Shown: in pieces, positions 26,128-37,759 of the stretch
Layout: each line of letters begins with the position of its first letter
Numbering within the stretch: the first letter of the stretch is position 1
Assembly (NCBI GenBank): GCA_947484275.1
Contig: CANKOY010000010.1
Location: 18,936-82,935 of the forward strand
Source of the DNA: Planctomycetota bacterium
Lineage (GTDB): Bacteria; Planctomycetota; UBA1135; GCA-002686595
Direction: 5' to 3'
DNA length: 64,000 nucleotides
Program-made: the position numbers and the translations under genes
Notes under the pieces: model-generated
The model's database searches: none
What the model was told of the DNA's origin: nothing
The model's input: the letters and a program-made list of their open reading frames with translations, nothing else

Positions 26128-29100
26128 ATGCGACTCAAACGTCTCGAGCTGTTCGGCTTCAAGTCCTTCGCCGACCGCACCGCGCTCGATTTTCCGCGCT
26201 CGCTGACCGGAATTGTAGGTCCCAACGGCTGCGGCAAATCCAACGTCGTGGACGGCGTGCGCTGGGTGCTCGGGGAGCAGCGGCCGACCTCAATGCGCGG
26301 CGGCGAGATGAGCGACGTGATTTTCAAGGGCTCCACCAGCCGGCCGCCCATGGGAGTCGCGGAAGTCAGCCTGGTGCTCGACAATTCGCTGACCGAATTG
26401 GCCGGTCACGGTCCGGAAGTCTCGATCACCCGCCGCGTGTTCAAGTCCGGCGAGGGCGAGTATTTGATCAACGGCGAGCGCGTGCGTCTGAAGGACGTGC
26501 GCGATTTGTTGTTCGACACCGGTTTGGGCAGCCGCGGCTATGCGGTGCTCGAACAGGGTCGTATCGACGCGGTGCTCTCTCAGAATCCACTGGATCGCCG
26601 CGCGATCTTCGAGGAAGCCGCGGGCATCAGCCGCTTCCGCATGCGCAAGCGCGAGACGGAATCGCGCCTGAAGCGCGTCGAGACCGACATGACGCGGCTC
26701 GACGACGTGCTGCGCGAATTGGCGACCCGCGTGCGTTCGCTGAAGATTCAGGCGGGCAAGGCCGAGCGCTTCGTCAGCGCCCGCGACGACTGGCGCCGTG
26801 AGCGCGCGCGACAACTGCGTCAACGCATGGCCCACGGCAACAGGGCACTGGACCTGACCCAGGCTCGGCTGCGTGAGTTGGAGAGCCGCGCCGCGGATTT
26901 GCGCGGCGCGCGCGAAGCCGGTGAAAGCGAAGTCGGCGAGCGCGGGCGCGAGCAGGCGACGCTGGCCGCGGAAATGGAGCGCCTGGGCGAAGAAGTTTCG
27001 CGCCTCGCCGGCGAGGGCCGTGCGCTCGCCGAGCGCCAGGCGCAGTTGCAGTCGCGCATCCACTCCTGGCGGCTTTCCTCCGACGAGGAATCCGGCCGCG
27101 CAGCGAGCCTCGGACAACAACTGGAAGTGCGCCGCAAGGAACTGGCGCGCGTGGAAGCGACGGTGGTCGAACTGGATCTCGCAGCGCGAAAAAGCGAACG
27201 AGAACGGTCGGAACACGCCGCGGCTCTGACGGAAGCGCGCAACGAGTATCGCGCCACGCGCGAGCGCTCCGAAGCTCACAACGAAGAGGTCCTGCGTTCG
27301 CTCCACGAAAAGACCTCGGCCGCGAACAGCGCGCGCTTGATGGAGAACTCGCGCGGACCGCTCCTGGCACGCCGTGAGCGCGCTTTGGCGCGAGTGGGAG
27401 AGAACGAAACGCTCGTCGCGTCGCTGCGCGAGACCGCTGGCGCCGCCGCCGCGCAATTGGAAGCCGCGCGTCTGTCCCACGCCGACAGCGAACAGGAGCG
27501 CGCGCGTCTGGCCGCCGAATTCGCCCGACTCGAGGTGTCGATTCGCGCCTTGGAGGCCGACCAGAAGGCGTTGGAACTGGAGCGCGCGCGGATTGGATCG
27601 CGGATTGCGGCCCTGCGCGACTTCGAGCGCGAACGCGAGAGTCTCGACGCCGGAGCGCGCGCGCTCTTGTCGGAAATTCGCGGCGCCAAAGGACCGATCG
27701 CCGCCGACGAACTGTCGGGGCTTTTCGCGGACCACGTGCACACCTCGACCGATCTGGCGCGCGCCTTGGATGCGGCCTTGGGTGAGCGCGCCATGGGGCT
27801 CGTCGCCCGCTCCCACGAGACGGCTCTGCGCGCCGCCGCATGGCTGAAGCAGCAGAAGAGTGGGCAGGTGCGCCTGATTCTTGCCGATTCCTTGCCGGCT
27901 CTGGAGCTGCGCCCGGCACCGCCATTCAGCGCTGAGGAGCAAGCCACGATCGTGGCGCGACTGTGTGACGAAGTGCGCGTCGACGAAGGTTTCAAGGCGC
28001 TCTCGAACTACTTGATCGGCGACGTCTTCGTTGCCCACGACGTGGCGGCGTGCCTGCGCTTGGCCCAGGCCCATCCGAATTGGCGCTTCGCCACGCGCGA
28101 GGGCGACCTGGTGGATGCCGCTGGATTCGTCGGCGGCCACCGCGAGATCGCCCAGGGTGCCGTGGGCCGTCGATCGAGCGCCGACGAATTGCAGCGCACG
28201 ATGACCGAACTGTCTGCGCGCATCGCGAAGCTTGACGCGCAGGAGCTCGCGGCCCGCGAGGAGCGCGGGCGCCTGCTCGAGACTCGCGCGGGCACGGATC
28301 GCGTTCTCGAAGAGCGCCGCCTGGTGATGACGCACGCGGAGCGCGACAGTCATACGTCCCGTGCGCGATTGGTGGACCTGGAATCAGCCCTGGCTCTGGC
28401 GCGGCGCGAGAGCGAAAGCGTCCTGGCCGAGGTGTCGCGCCTGGATGCGGACCTGGCCTCTGCCAAACAGCGCGTCGAAGCCAGCGAGGCCGAATTCGCG
28501 GGCCTCAATCAGGAATTGTCCAACCTCGAGCGTGCGCGCCACGAGCAGGAGACGCGCCGCGATCGCATGCTGCGCGAAGAACAGCAGATTTCGGTCGAGT
28601 GTGCGCGCATCAAGGCCGAACTGGAAGGCCACCGTCGCCGCCAGTCCGATCTGGCCCGAGGCGTGGAGGAGGCGGTCCTTGAACTCGAGCGCTCAACGCG
28701 TCTGGCTGCGGAGGCCGCCCGTGCCGCCGATGAGGGCGCGGGTGAAGTGGCGCGACTCAAGCAGGCATCCGACTCCGTGCTCGTGGAGCGCGCCGCGCAG
28801 GAAGAGCGCCTCGCCCATCTGCGCGCTAACGAGCGCGCCGCGCGCGAGTCGATTGACACGTTCCGCCGCCGATTGGACGCCGCCACGCGCGAACTCGAAG
28901 GCGTTTTCGATCAATTGGCATCCCTGCGGCTCGATGAGCAGCGCCTCAGCCTCGAGCGCACCGAGGCCCTGGCCCGCGCCCTGGAGGATCTGGCGCTGGA
29001 CGAGCTGGGGTTGGCGGGGACTTGGGACGACGCAAACGGCGCCGAGCCCACGTTGGAGCCCGCAGAGCTGACAGCGCTCGAGCAGCAGGTCGCGAATCTC

Positions 29101-29949
29101 AAGCAGGAACTGGATCGCATCGGCCCGGTGAACACCGAGGCCGTGGCGGAATTGACCGAGGCCGACGGGCGCTTCACGTTCCTCGATACTCAGCGCAAGG
29201 ACTTGCAGCGTTCGCGCGAATCCCTGGCTGAGACGCTCGCGACGATCAACGAAGAAAGCGTGCGCCTGTTCCTCTCGACGTTCGAAGAGGTGCGCGGCCA
29301 TTTCCAGCAGCTCTTCCGGCAGCTCTTTGGGGGCGGTAAGGCCGACCTCGAACTGCAGGAAGGCGTCGATCCCCTGGAGGGCGGCATCGAAATCAGTGCT
29401 CGTCCCCCGGGCCGCGAAATGTTGCCGATCGGACTCCTGTCCGGCGGTCAGCGCACGATGACGGCCCTCGCACTTCTGTTCGCGGTGTTCAAGGCGCGCC
29501 CGAGTCCGTTCTGCGTGCTAGACGAAGTGGACGCGGCTCTCGACGACGCGAACATCGGGCGTTTCCTCGGCATGCTCGACACTTTCCGCCACGACACGCA
29601 GTTCATCGTCGTGACCCACAACAAGGGCACGATGGCGGCCTGCGAGGGGCTCTATGGCATCACCATGGAGGTCAAGGGAGTCTCGCGCTACGTGGCCGTG
29701 GAATTCGGCGACGTGGACGAGTTCGTCCCCGATGCCACCGGGAATGCGGACCAGGCAGAACTCTCCCGCGGCGAGGTCCAGGCCCGGGGCGGCGAGCCCG
29801 GCTCCACAGATTCCGAGTCGGACTCCGCCCTCGGGGCCGGCGAGGACGATGAGCCCGATGGGCTGCGGACCGTGGAACTCGTGCCCAATGCCCGCGCTGG
29901 CGCGGCCGGGGAAGCGGACAAGCTTCTAGCCGCGACGCCCGAGCAGTAG
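26128..29949 (+). CDS. smc: Chromosome partition protein SMC
   Basis: SMC dimers organise and segregate chromosomes with ScpA/ScpB. The 1273-aa protein has Walker A GPNGCGKS at residues 31-38, then long Ala/Glu/Arg-rich coiled coils of about 170-510 and 670-1010, separated by a hinge domain near 520-660. The C-terminal head has the ABC signature LLSGGQRT and Walker B region CVLDEVDAALDDAN, followed by VTHNKGTM. An acidic tail of about 70 residues (rich in Glu, Asp, Gly and Ser) lies beyond the head and is unusual. ScpA and ScpB are not in the window. Translation starts 7 bp after the preceding gene. Confidence 0.96.
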   Translation: MRLKRLELFGFKSFADRTALDFPRSLTGIVGPNGCGKSNVVDGVRWVLGEQRPTSMRGGEMSDVIFKGSTSRPPMGVAEVSLVLDNSLTELAGHGPEVSITRRVFKSGEGEYLINGERVRLKDVRDLLFDTGLGSRGYAVLEQGRIDAVLSQNPLDRRAIFEEAAGISRFRMRKRETESRLKRVETDMTRLDDVLRELATRVRSLKIQAGKAERFVSARDDWRRERARQLRQRMAHGNRALDLTQARLRELESRAADLRGAREAGESEVGERGREQATLAAEMERLGEEVSRLAGEGRALAERQAQLQSRIHSWRLSSDEESGRAASLGQQLEVRRKELARVEATVVELDLAARKSERERSEHAAALTEARNEYRATRERSEAHNEEVLRSLHEKTSAANSARLMENSRGPLLARRERALARVGENETLVASLRETAGAAAAQLEAARLSHADSEQERARLAAEFARLEVSIRALEADQKALELERARIGSRIAALRDFERERESLDAGARALLSEIRGAKGPIAADELSGLFADHVHTSTDLARALDAALGERAMGLVARSHETALRAAAWLKQQKSGQVRLILADSLPALELRPAPPFSAEEQATIVARLCDEVRVDEGFKALSNYLIGDVFVAHDVAACLRLAQAHPNWRFATREGDLVDAAGFVGGHREIAQGAVGRRSSADELQRTMTELSARIAKLDAQELAAREERGRLLETRAGTDRVLEERRLVMTHAERDSHTSRARLVDLESALALARRESESVLAEVSRLDADLASAKQRVEASEAEFAGLNQELSNLERARHEQETRRDRMLREEQQISVECARIKAELEGHRRRQSDLARGVEEAVLELERSTRLAAEAARAADEGAGEVARLKQASDSVLVERAAQEERLAHLRANERAARESIDTFRRRLDAATRELEGVFDQLASLRLDEQRLSLERTEALARALEDLALDELGLAGTWDDANGAEPTLEPAELTALEQQVANLKQELDRIGPVNTEAVAELTEADGRFTFLDTQRKDLQRSRESLAETLATINEESVRLFLSTFEEVRGHFQQLFRQLFGGGKADLELQEGVDPLEGGIEISARPPGREMLPIGLLSGGQRTMTALALLFAVFKARPSPFCVLDEVDAALDDANIGRFLGMLDTFRHDTQFIVVTHNKGTMAACEGLYGITMEVKGVSRYVAVEFGDVDEFVPDATGNADQAELSRGEVQARGGEPGSTDSESDSALGAGEDDEPDGLRTVELVPNARAGAAGEADKLLAATPEQ

Positions 29950-29984
29950 GCTGTGTGGACAGCGCGGCCGCGCCTCCCTGTCCG

Positions 29985-32111
29985 ATGAACGACCAGAGAA
30001 TCACAATCCTGTGGCGAGCGAGCCTGATCGGAGTTGCCCTCGCGGTGATTCCATGGTCGGTCCAAGGCCAGGAACCGATCGCCGGGAGCGGTACGCCCGC
30101 TGTGACTCCGGAAAAGACCCCGCTGCCTGCGCCGATCACAAACGCGCCGCCCGCGCCCCCGATCGAACTGATCCCAGTTGCAACGCAACCGGCACCCGAG
30201 GTGCCGCAAGAGCCGACGGCCGGCGAGCCCCCGGTTAAGCCCGCCGTCCAACCAGTGGATCCGGGTTTGCCTGCAACTCAGCCGGTGCAGGTGCCCGAGT
30301 CGCCTCCGGCTGAAATCAAGCCGCCTGTCGGGGAAGTGCTTCCTCCCGGTGGCGCGTCGGCGAACACGACACTTCCGACTGCGCAGCCCGCAGCAGTTGC
30401 GGGAGAAACGCCGGCCGTTGCACCGGCGGTCGCCGGGTCCGACGCTGCGGGCGTTGGCGCTAATCAGCCCGCTGCTGGCAACGCCCCCGCGCCCGTTCTG
30501 CTGAGTGTTCCCATGGATCTGGCAAGCGTGAGCGCTGCGCTGGAACGGCTGGTCGCCGACCACGGAGCGCTCGCCCGTCCACTGGACCTCGGGCTCTTGG
30601 CCGACGGCCGAAAGTTGCCTGCAATTGTCTTTGGCGCCGAGGGCCCGCTCGCACTCGAGGAGCGCCCCACGGTGTTGCTGCTCGGCGCTTTCGACGGCGA
30701 GGCGCCGACGGGCGGCCTCGCGGTGCTCGCGGTTTGTGCGGAATTGCTGCGCGAAGCCGCTAGTTTGCCCGCCGGCGTCGCCTTCGCCGCTGTCCCTTGG
30801 GCCTCGCCCGAGGCCGTTGAACTCAGTCTGCTGGGCCACTCCTCCGATGGGCGCAATCTGCGGCCCCTGGACGAGGACCGCGACGGTCGCGTGGACGAAG
30901 ACGGCCCCGACGACCTCGATGGGGACGGACAGATCCTGCAGATGCTCGTGGAAGATCCCGACGGTCCCTGGACCCGCCAGGGCAACCAGCGGCTCTTGGC
31001 CCGCGCAAAAGCCGGCGACGCTCCGCGCTTCAGCCTGTCGCTCGAGGGCAAGGACGACGACGGCGATGGCAGGTTCAACGAGGACGGCCCTGGCGGCGTG
31101 GTGCTCGACTTGAATTTTCCGGTGGGACGCGTTGGACCCTGGGTCGATCCGCTCTCCGGTGTTCTGCCTCTGTCGGAGTCCCTGAGCCGCACCTACGCCG
31201 ACTTCGCTCTGGCGCGCCGTGCGGCGATCGTGATCGTGTTCCAGGGAAGTCACGGGCGGCTTGCGATTCCCGGCGGAACGAAATCCACATCGGCCGCAGG
31301 CTGGATGCCGGATGCTGACCGCAGTGTGTTCGAGCGCGCGGGCAGCGCCTTCCAGGCCACAACGTTGCGGCGCAATTCGCCTATTTCTACGTTGCTCGAG
31401 TGCCGCGGACGCGAGCGTCCCGGCGCTTCTATCGACTGGTTCTACTCGGTGGGCGGTGCGCTTGCGCTCGAGTTGGCTCCCTGGGGCCCGGCCCTCGATG
31501 CGGCGCCAGATGCCGTGCCCGAGAATGCGCGCTTTGACAGCACTCGCGGCGACAAAAAAATTCCCGACGGAGTCTCGTCGGAAGACCTTGCCTGGATCCG
31601 TTGGCTCGACGACAGCAGCGGTGGGATCGGATTCATCGATTGGCATCCTGTGGCCCTCGGCAACGGAGCCCAAGCTCTGGTGGGCGGTTGGGAGCCAGGC
31701 ACGCGCACGATTCCGCCCGCGGACAAACTGGCGCGCGCGTTGCAAGGGCTGGGGGATTTCACGCGCCGCCTGAGCGCCAGTCTCCCGCGCTTGGAGTTGC
31801 GCGTGATCGAAGCCAGCCGCGACGGCGAGGTGTGCCGCATCCGCGCGCGCCTTGCCAATGCTGGGGTGTTGCCCACGGGCCTTTCCATTTCCGACCGACG
31901 CCACGGATCAGTCGGCGCCTGGCTGGCCCTCGAACTGCCGGCGGGTGCGCGACTGGTGGCGGGCTTGGAGCGCTCGACTTTGGCGCGACTCGCGGGCGGT
32001 GGAATCTCTCGCGAGTGCGAGTGGATCGTCGTGGCGCCCGCGGGCTCCACCTTCTCCCTGCGCGCTGGCGGTGACTGGGCCCTGAGCGTTGCGAAGGAGG
32101 TCAAGCCGTGA
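29985..32111 (+). CDS. Secreted M14 carboxypeptidase-like protein, metal site altered
   Basis: The 708-aa protein has a signal peptide (ILWRASLIGVALAVIPWSVQG) followed by a Pro/Ala/Val/Glu-rich linker to about residue 160, then an M14-like zinc carboxypeptidase fold. By eye the HxxE zinc motif reads FDGE, replacing the His, while Glu is kept; a DLNFPVGR block matches the M14 DLNRNFP region; SHG comes where the second zinc His is expected but shifted; and ALALELAPW has a Glu where the catalytic Glu should be. EF-hand-like Asp runs (DEDRDGRVDED) appear near residue 300. Start is ATG 29985 or GTG 29955. It overlaps a second M14-like gene. Confidence 0.55.
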   Translation: MNDQRITILWRASLIGVALAVIPWSVQGQEPIAGSGTPAVTPEKTPLPAPITNAPPAPPIELIPVATQPAPEVPQEPTAGEPPVKPAVQPVDPGLPATQPVQVPESPPAEIKPPVGEVLPPGGASANTTLPTAQPAAVAGETPAVAPAVAGSDAAGVGANQPAAGNAPAPVLLSVPMDLASVSAALERLVADHGALARPLDLGLLADGRKLPAIVFGAEGPLALEERPTVLLLGAFDGEAPTGGLAVLAVCAELLREAASLPAGVAFAAVPWASPEAVELSLLGHSSDGRNLRPLDEDRDGRVDEDGPDDLDGDGQILQMLVEDPDGPWTRQGNQRLLARAKAGDAPRFSLSLEGKDDDGDGRFNEDGPGGVVLDLNFPVGRVGPWVDPLSGVLPLSESLSRTYADFALARRAAIVIVFQGSHGRLAIPGGTKSTSAAGWMPDADRSVFERAGSAFQATTLRRNSPISTLLECRGRERPGASIDWFYSVGGALALELAPWGPALDAAPDAVPENARFDSTRGDKKIPDGVSSEDLAWIRWLDDSSGGIGFIDWHPVALGNGAQALVGGWEPGTRTIPPADKLARALQGLGDFTRRLSASLPRLELRVIEASRDGEVCRIRARLANAGVLPTGLSISDRRHGSVGAWLALELPAGARLVAGLERSTLARLAGGGISRECEWIVVAPAGSTFSLRAGGDWALSVAKEVKP
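32094..32100 (+). promoter_or_regulatory. Shine-Dalgarno site for the second M14-like gene
   Basis: AAGGAGG lies 7 bases before GTG 32108 and 10 before ATG 32111. It sits inside the previous coding sequence, indicating direct initiation at the overlap. Confidence 0.6.
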
Positions 32112-33445
32112 TGCTCGCTGCCTTTGCCCTGTGCCTCCTGCCGATCCAGGACGTCGGTGCCGAAAAGCGGCGACTGACCCTCGGACCCGACAAGCGTGTC
32201 GAACTGGACTTCCAGCATTACTACAAGACGCGCGAGTTGCGCATCGCACTCTCGAGTCTGGCAGCGACCTATCCCGAATTTGTTCAACTCGAGACTCCGG
32301 GCAAGAGCCGCGGAGGTGAGGACCTGTGGGTCGTGCGACTGGGCGACAATGCCAATTCGGATCCTGCGACGAAGCCCGCGATGTTCATCTACGCGGCCGA
32401 GGGCCTATCCAATTTGCAGGGCACCGAGCTGGCGCTGGCGTCGCTGGTTGAGTTCCTCCAGGAGAACGCACGCCAAGAACGCGTTGGCCGCGCACTGCGC
32501 GAGACGACGATGTACTTCATGCCCTGCGGCAATCCGGATCTGCGAACCCTCGTGCTCGACGGACTCGAGTCGGGGTCGAGCGCGGGAGCGTTCACGAATC
32601 CGCGCGTCGATCTCGAACGCAACTATCCCGTGGGATGGGGACCCTTCCACGATGCGGGCGCGGCTTTGTCCCAAGGTCCGGGGCCGTACCCGCTCTCGGA
32701 ACCCGAGACGCGACAGGTGGCGAGTTTTCTGATCAGCCATGAGAACATCGGCGTGGTCGTCGGTTTCGCGCCGAGCGCTTTCAAACTGAATTCCGCCGTT
32801 CCCTCGGGCGCACAGGGCCTCGAGCCGGAGAGCTTGCGCAGTCTGCGCGATGGCCAGAGCGGCGTCGGAGGTGCCCTGCTCGAATTCACCGGTCGCACGG
32901 CGGACGAGCGCGGCTGCTTTGACGATTTCGCCTACGGACAGTTCGGTGCCTGGCCCCTGCGCGTTCTCGTCGGAGACATCGACGCCCAGACCGGACTTGC
33001 GCTGCCGCGTACGGACGAAATCGGTCCCCAGGCAAAGCGCGTGGCCGCGTCGCTGCTCGCCCTGAGCGAGGCGCTGCCGCGGCTTGCGATCGCGGGCACA
33101 TCCGTGCAGCGCCTGAAGAACGACCTGTGGCAAGTGGAGCTATCGATCGCGAACAACGGTCAGCTTCGCACCCAATCGGGGCTCGGTTCCGCGCGCAACG
33201 CCGTGGCCGCGCCGCGCCTGCAGGTTCGCGGGGGCAAGGTCCTCGGCGCCGGTTTGCGCGCGCTGAAGTCCGATTCCTATGCCTCGATTCCCGTGGACGA
33301 CGGCCAAGTCAGCCTCTCTGAACTGGAGGGCGGCGCGCAGCTTCGCGCCCGTGTGCTGGTGCTCGCACCGGCGGAGACTTCGCTCGAATTGACGGTGTCC
33401 TCGCCGCGCGCGGGCACCGTCACCGCTGCCCTGGTCTTGCGCTGA
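32108..33445 (+). CDS. Second secreted M14-like protein, catalytic residues lost
   Basis: This 445-aa protein has a short signal (MLAAFALCLLPIQDVGA) and an M14-type fold. FQHYYKTRELRIALSSLA resembles the M14 prodomain-to-core start, PGKSRGGEDLWVVRLG is typical, and VDLERNYPVGWG matches the DLNRNFP block with N replaced by E. At the zinc site YAAE replaces HxxE, the second zinc region FAPS lacks His, and the late Glu region reads LRVLVGD with Val. All three catalytic or metal features therefore look degenerate. It overlaps the first M14-like gene by 4 bp from GTG (or 1 bp from ATG 32111), suggesting one unit of two paralogues. The C-terminal ~130 residues are a beta-rich domain. Confidence 0.55.
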   Translation: MMLAAFALCLLPIQDVGAEKRRLTLGPDKRVELDFQHYYKTRELRIALSSLAATYPEFVQLETPGKSRGGEDLWVVRLGDNANSDPATKPAMFIYAAEGLSNLQGTELALASLVEFLQENARQERVGRALRETTMYFMPCGNPDLRTLVLDGLESGSSAGAFTNPRVDLERNYPVGWGPFHDAGAALSQGPGPYPLSEPETRQVASFLISHENIGVVVGFAPSAFKLNSAVPSGAQGLEPESLRSLRDGQSGVGGALLEFTGRTADERGCFDDFAYGQFGAWPLRVLVGDIDAQTGLALPRTDEIGPQAKRVAASLLALSEALPRLAIAGTSVQRLKNDLWQVELSIANNGQLRTQSGLGSARNAVAAPRLQVRGGKVLGAGLRALKSDSYASIPVDDGQVSLSELEGGAQLRARVLVLAPAETSLELTVSSPRAGTVTAALVLR

Positions 33446-33446
33446 C

Positions 33447-34451
33447 TCAACGCAGAGCCAGCCGCGCTTCCAAGCTGGGCACGGCCGCGAGCACCACGCG
33501 CCCCACGATGCCCAGGCTTTGGGCGGAGCAGTGCTCCAATTTGTCGTTCAGTGTGTGCCAGTAGGAATTGCCCGGACCGTAGTCGAAGTCGATCAAGTCC
33601 ACGGAACGGATCCCCGCGGCCATGAAAATCAGGTGGTCGTCGATGATCTCGGCGCCGCGTTTGGCAGAGACATACTGATCGAGCTTCAGCTCGCGCGCGG
33701 CTTCAGCGAACACGGCGTGGAGTCGCGGGTCGGAGAAACCCTCCTGTTCGATGTTCAGGTTCTTGTCGCCGACCATGTCGAGCAGCACGCAGGCACGGAA
33801 TTTCGCCGCCTGCCCTGAATTCTTGAGCTTCGCGGCGTGGTGGCGCGATCCGTAGCGATTGTCCGGGTCGACCCACTCGAGGTTGACGGATTCCTCACCG
33901 TCGAGGAACAGAAAGCGGTAGCCGAACTCGCGCGGTCCGGCGGCGGCCAGCGCGCGCGCCAGCTCCAGCAGCACCGCGGTGCCCGAGCCGCCGTCATTGG
34001 CGCCGACGAAAGTGCCCGGGAGGCGTTTCGTGTCGTAGTGCGCGCAAAACAGGATCCAAGGCGCGGTCGCAGCCTTGTCCCGCGGCGCGAGGTCCGCGTA
34101 GACATTGGCGAAGTCCAAGGGGCCTGCTGGCGTTTGTTGCTGAAAGGCCTCGCGCACGGGCTTCAGCCCAGCGGCCGTGAGCTGCGCTTCCATGAACACG
34201 CGCGCCTTTTCCGCGCCCGCTGTCCCAGCCTGTCGCGGTCCCATGGCCACCAGGTGCTCGAGGTCCTTCCAGGCGCGTTCGGTGTTGAAGCTGTCCGCAA
34301 GCGTGCCGGCTGACTTGGGCGTCTCGGTGCTCGGCGCGCAGCTTGACCCGCTGAGCAACGCGCACATGAGGGCCATCCCAAGGCTTGCGCCGAAGACGCG
34401 TGCAGCCCGGGCCACAGGCCCCTGGGTCGAGGATCGAGGGCGATGTTCCAT
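33447..34451 (-). CDS. M28-family zinc peptidase/glutaminyl cyclase-like lipoprotein
   Basis: The 334-aa protein carries an N-terminal lipoprotein signal (ALMCALLSGSSC) and then an M28-like alpha/beta domain. The metal and active-site blocks are in order: AHYDTK near residue 140, VGANDGGSG near 152, LDGEE near 184, DMVGD near 226, DDH near 272, and YWHTLND near 300. The single-zinc pattern and DFDYG are reminiscent of glutaminyl-peptide cyclotransferase-type M28 members as well as aminopeptidases, so the exact reaction is open. It is probably lipid-anchored outside the cytoplasm. It ends 1 bp from the convergent M14-like gene. Confidence 0.85.
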   Translation of the reverse strand: MEHRPRSSTQGPVARAARVFGASLGMALMCALLSGSSCAPSTETPKSAGTLADSFNTERAWKDLEHLVAMGPRQAGTAGAEKARVFMEAQLTAAGLKPVREAFQQQTPAGPLDFANVYADLAPRDKAATAPWILFCAHYDTKRLPGTFVGANDGGSGTAVLLELARALAAAGPREFGYRFLFLDGEESVNLEWVDPDNRYGSRHHAAKLKNSGQAAKFRACVLLDMVGDKNLNIEQEGFSDPRLHAVFAEAARELKLDQYVSAKRGAEIIDDHLIFMAAGIRSVDLIDFDYGPGNSYWHTLNDKLEHCSAQSLGIVGRVVLAAVPSLEARLALR

Positions 34452-34572
34452 GGCATGAGCTTAGCGCCCAGGCAGCACAGAAGGCGCGCCTTCCCAGCGT
34501 CGGGCCAGCGGCTTGGCCGCGGATTCAGTTCCAGGGCGCCCGGGCCGAGACCATGGGAAGTCCCTGATTTCC

Positions 34573-36627
<2,055 letters not shown>

Positions 36628-36651
36628 GGTTCAAGGGCCAGGGCTGCGAAC

Positions 36652-37755
36652 ATGCTGCGCATCGAGGCTGACCGCGCGCGATTTCGCGAGATCGTCCGCG
36701 GCCGCATTCGCGCCGACCTCAAGCGCTATCTTTCAACCAGCGAACTCTTCGCACGCCGCGGCGAGCGTGCCGTCAGCGTGCCGATCCCCCAGATCGAACT
36801 GCCGCGTCTGCGCTTTGGCGACAACTCGAAGGGCGGCGTGGGACAGGGCCATGGCGAACGCGGCGATCCCGTGGACGGCGACGCGGGCGACACTTGCGCA
36901 GGCGCCGCGGGTGAGGGCCCCAGCGAGCACGCCTTGGAAGTCGAAGTCGAGCTCGACGAGCTGGCGGCGATGCTGGGTCGCGAGCTGGAATTGCCCTACA
37001 TCCAGCCGCGGGGGCGAAACAACATTCTGTGCGAGGGTGGGCGCTACGACCACATCCGTTCGCGCGGGCCCGACTCACTGCGGCATGGCCGACGCACGCT
37101 CAAGCAGGCGCTCAAACGCTCCGTGGCAAGCGGCGAATGGAATCCCGCGGCACCAAAAATCGTTCCCCTGCGCGAGGACTTTCGCTTCCGCGCCAATCGC
37201 CCGCGGCCGACGCCGCATTCCTCGGCCGTGATCATCCACATGATGGACGTCTCAGGCTCCATGGGGCGCGAGCAGAAGGAAATCGTCCGCATCCAGGCCT
37301 TCTGGATCGACACTTGGCTGCGCAGCCAATACGACCAGATCGAAGTGCTGTACATCGTTCACGATGCGGCAGCAAAACTCGTGGACCGCGACTCCTTCTT
37401 CCACCTGCGGGAATCGGGCGGCACGAAAATTAGCTCCGCCTACGAACTGTGCCTGTCGCAAATCCAGACTCGCTATCGCCCCGAGGATTGGAACATCTAC
37501 GCCTTCCACTACTCCGACGGTGACAACTGGAGTGCTCGCGACACCGAGCGCTGCATGACCTTGCTGCGCGACGAGTTGATTCCACGCGTCAACCAATTTT
37601 GCTACGGACAGGTCAAGAGCGCCTATGGCTCGGGGCAGTTCAAGAAGGACCTTGACGAGTCACTGTCGGGCGTCGAGCGCCTCGTCACCGCCGCGGTCAA
37701 CGATCGCGGCGACATCTCCGAGTCGATCCGGGCATTTCTCGGGAAGGGGCGCTGA
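36652..37755 (+). CDS. yeaH: YeaH/DUF444 family protein with von Willebrand-type domain
   Basis: The 367-aa protein is the UPF0229/DUF444 partner of PrkA. It has an N-terminal helical part, a Gly-rich linker, and a C-terminal vWA-like domain with the MIDAS motif DVSGSMG near residue 199. YSDGDNWS near 285 is another family block. Such domains bind a divalent metal and a protein partner. It starts 24 bp after prkA and ends 4 bp before spoVR. The biochemical role of the triad is not settled. Confidence 0.95.
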   Translation: MLRIEADRARFREIVRGRIRADLKRYLSTSELFARRGERAVSVPIPQIELPRLRFGDNSKGGVGQGHGERGDPVDGDAGDTCAGAAGEGPSEHALEVEVELDELAAMLGRELELPYIQPRGRNNILCEGGRYDHIRSRGPDSLRHGRRTLKQALKRSVASGEWNPAAPKIVPLREDFRFRANRPRPTPHSSAVIIHMMDVSGSMGREQKEIVRIQAFWIDTWLRSQYDQIEVLYIVHDAAAKLVDRDSFFHLRESGGTKISSAYELCLSQIQTRYRPEDWNIYAFHYSDGDNWSARDTERCMTLLRDELIPRVNQFCYGQVKSAYGSGQFKKDLDESLSGVERLVTAAVNDRGDISESIRAFLGKGR

Positions 37756-37759
37756 GGCC

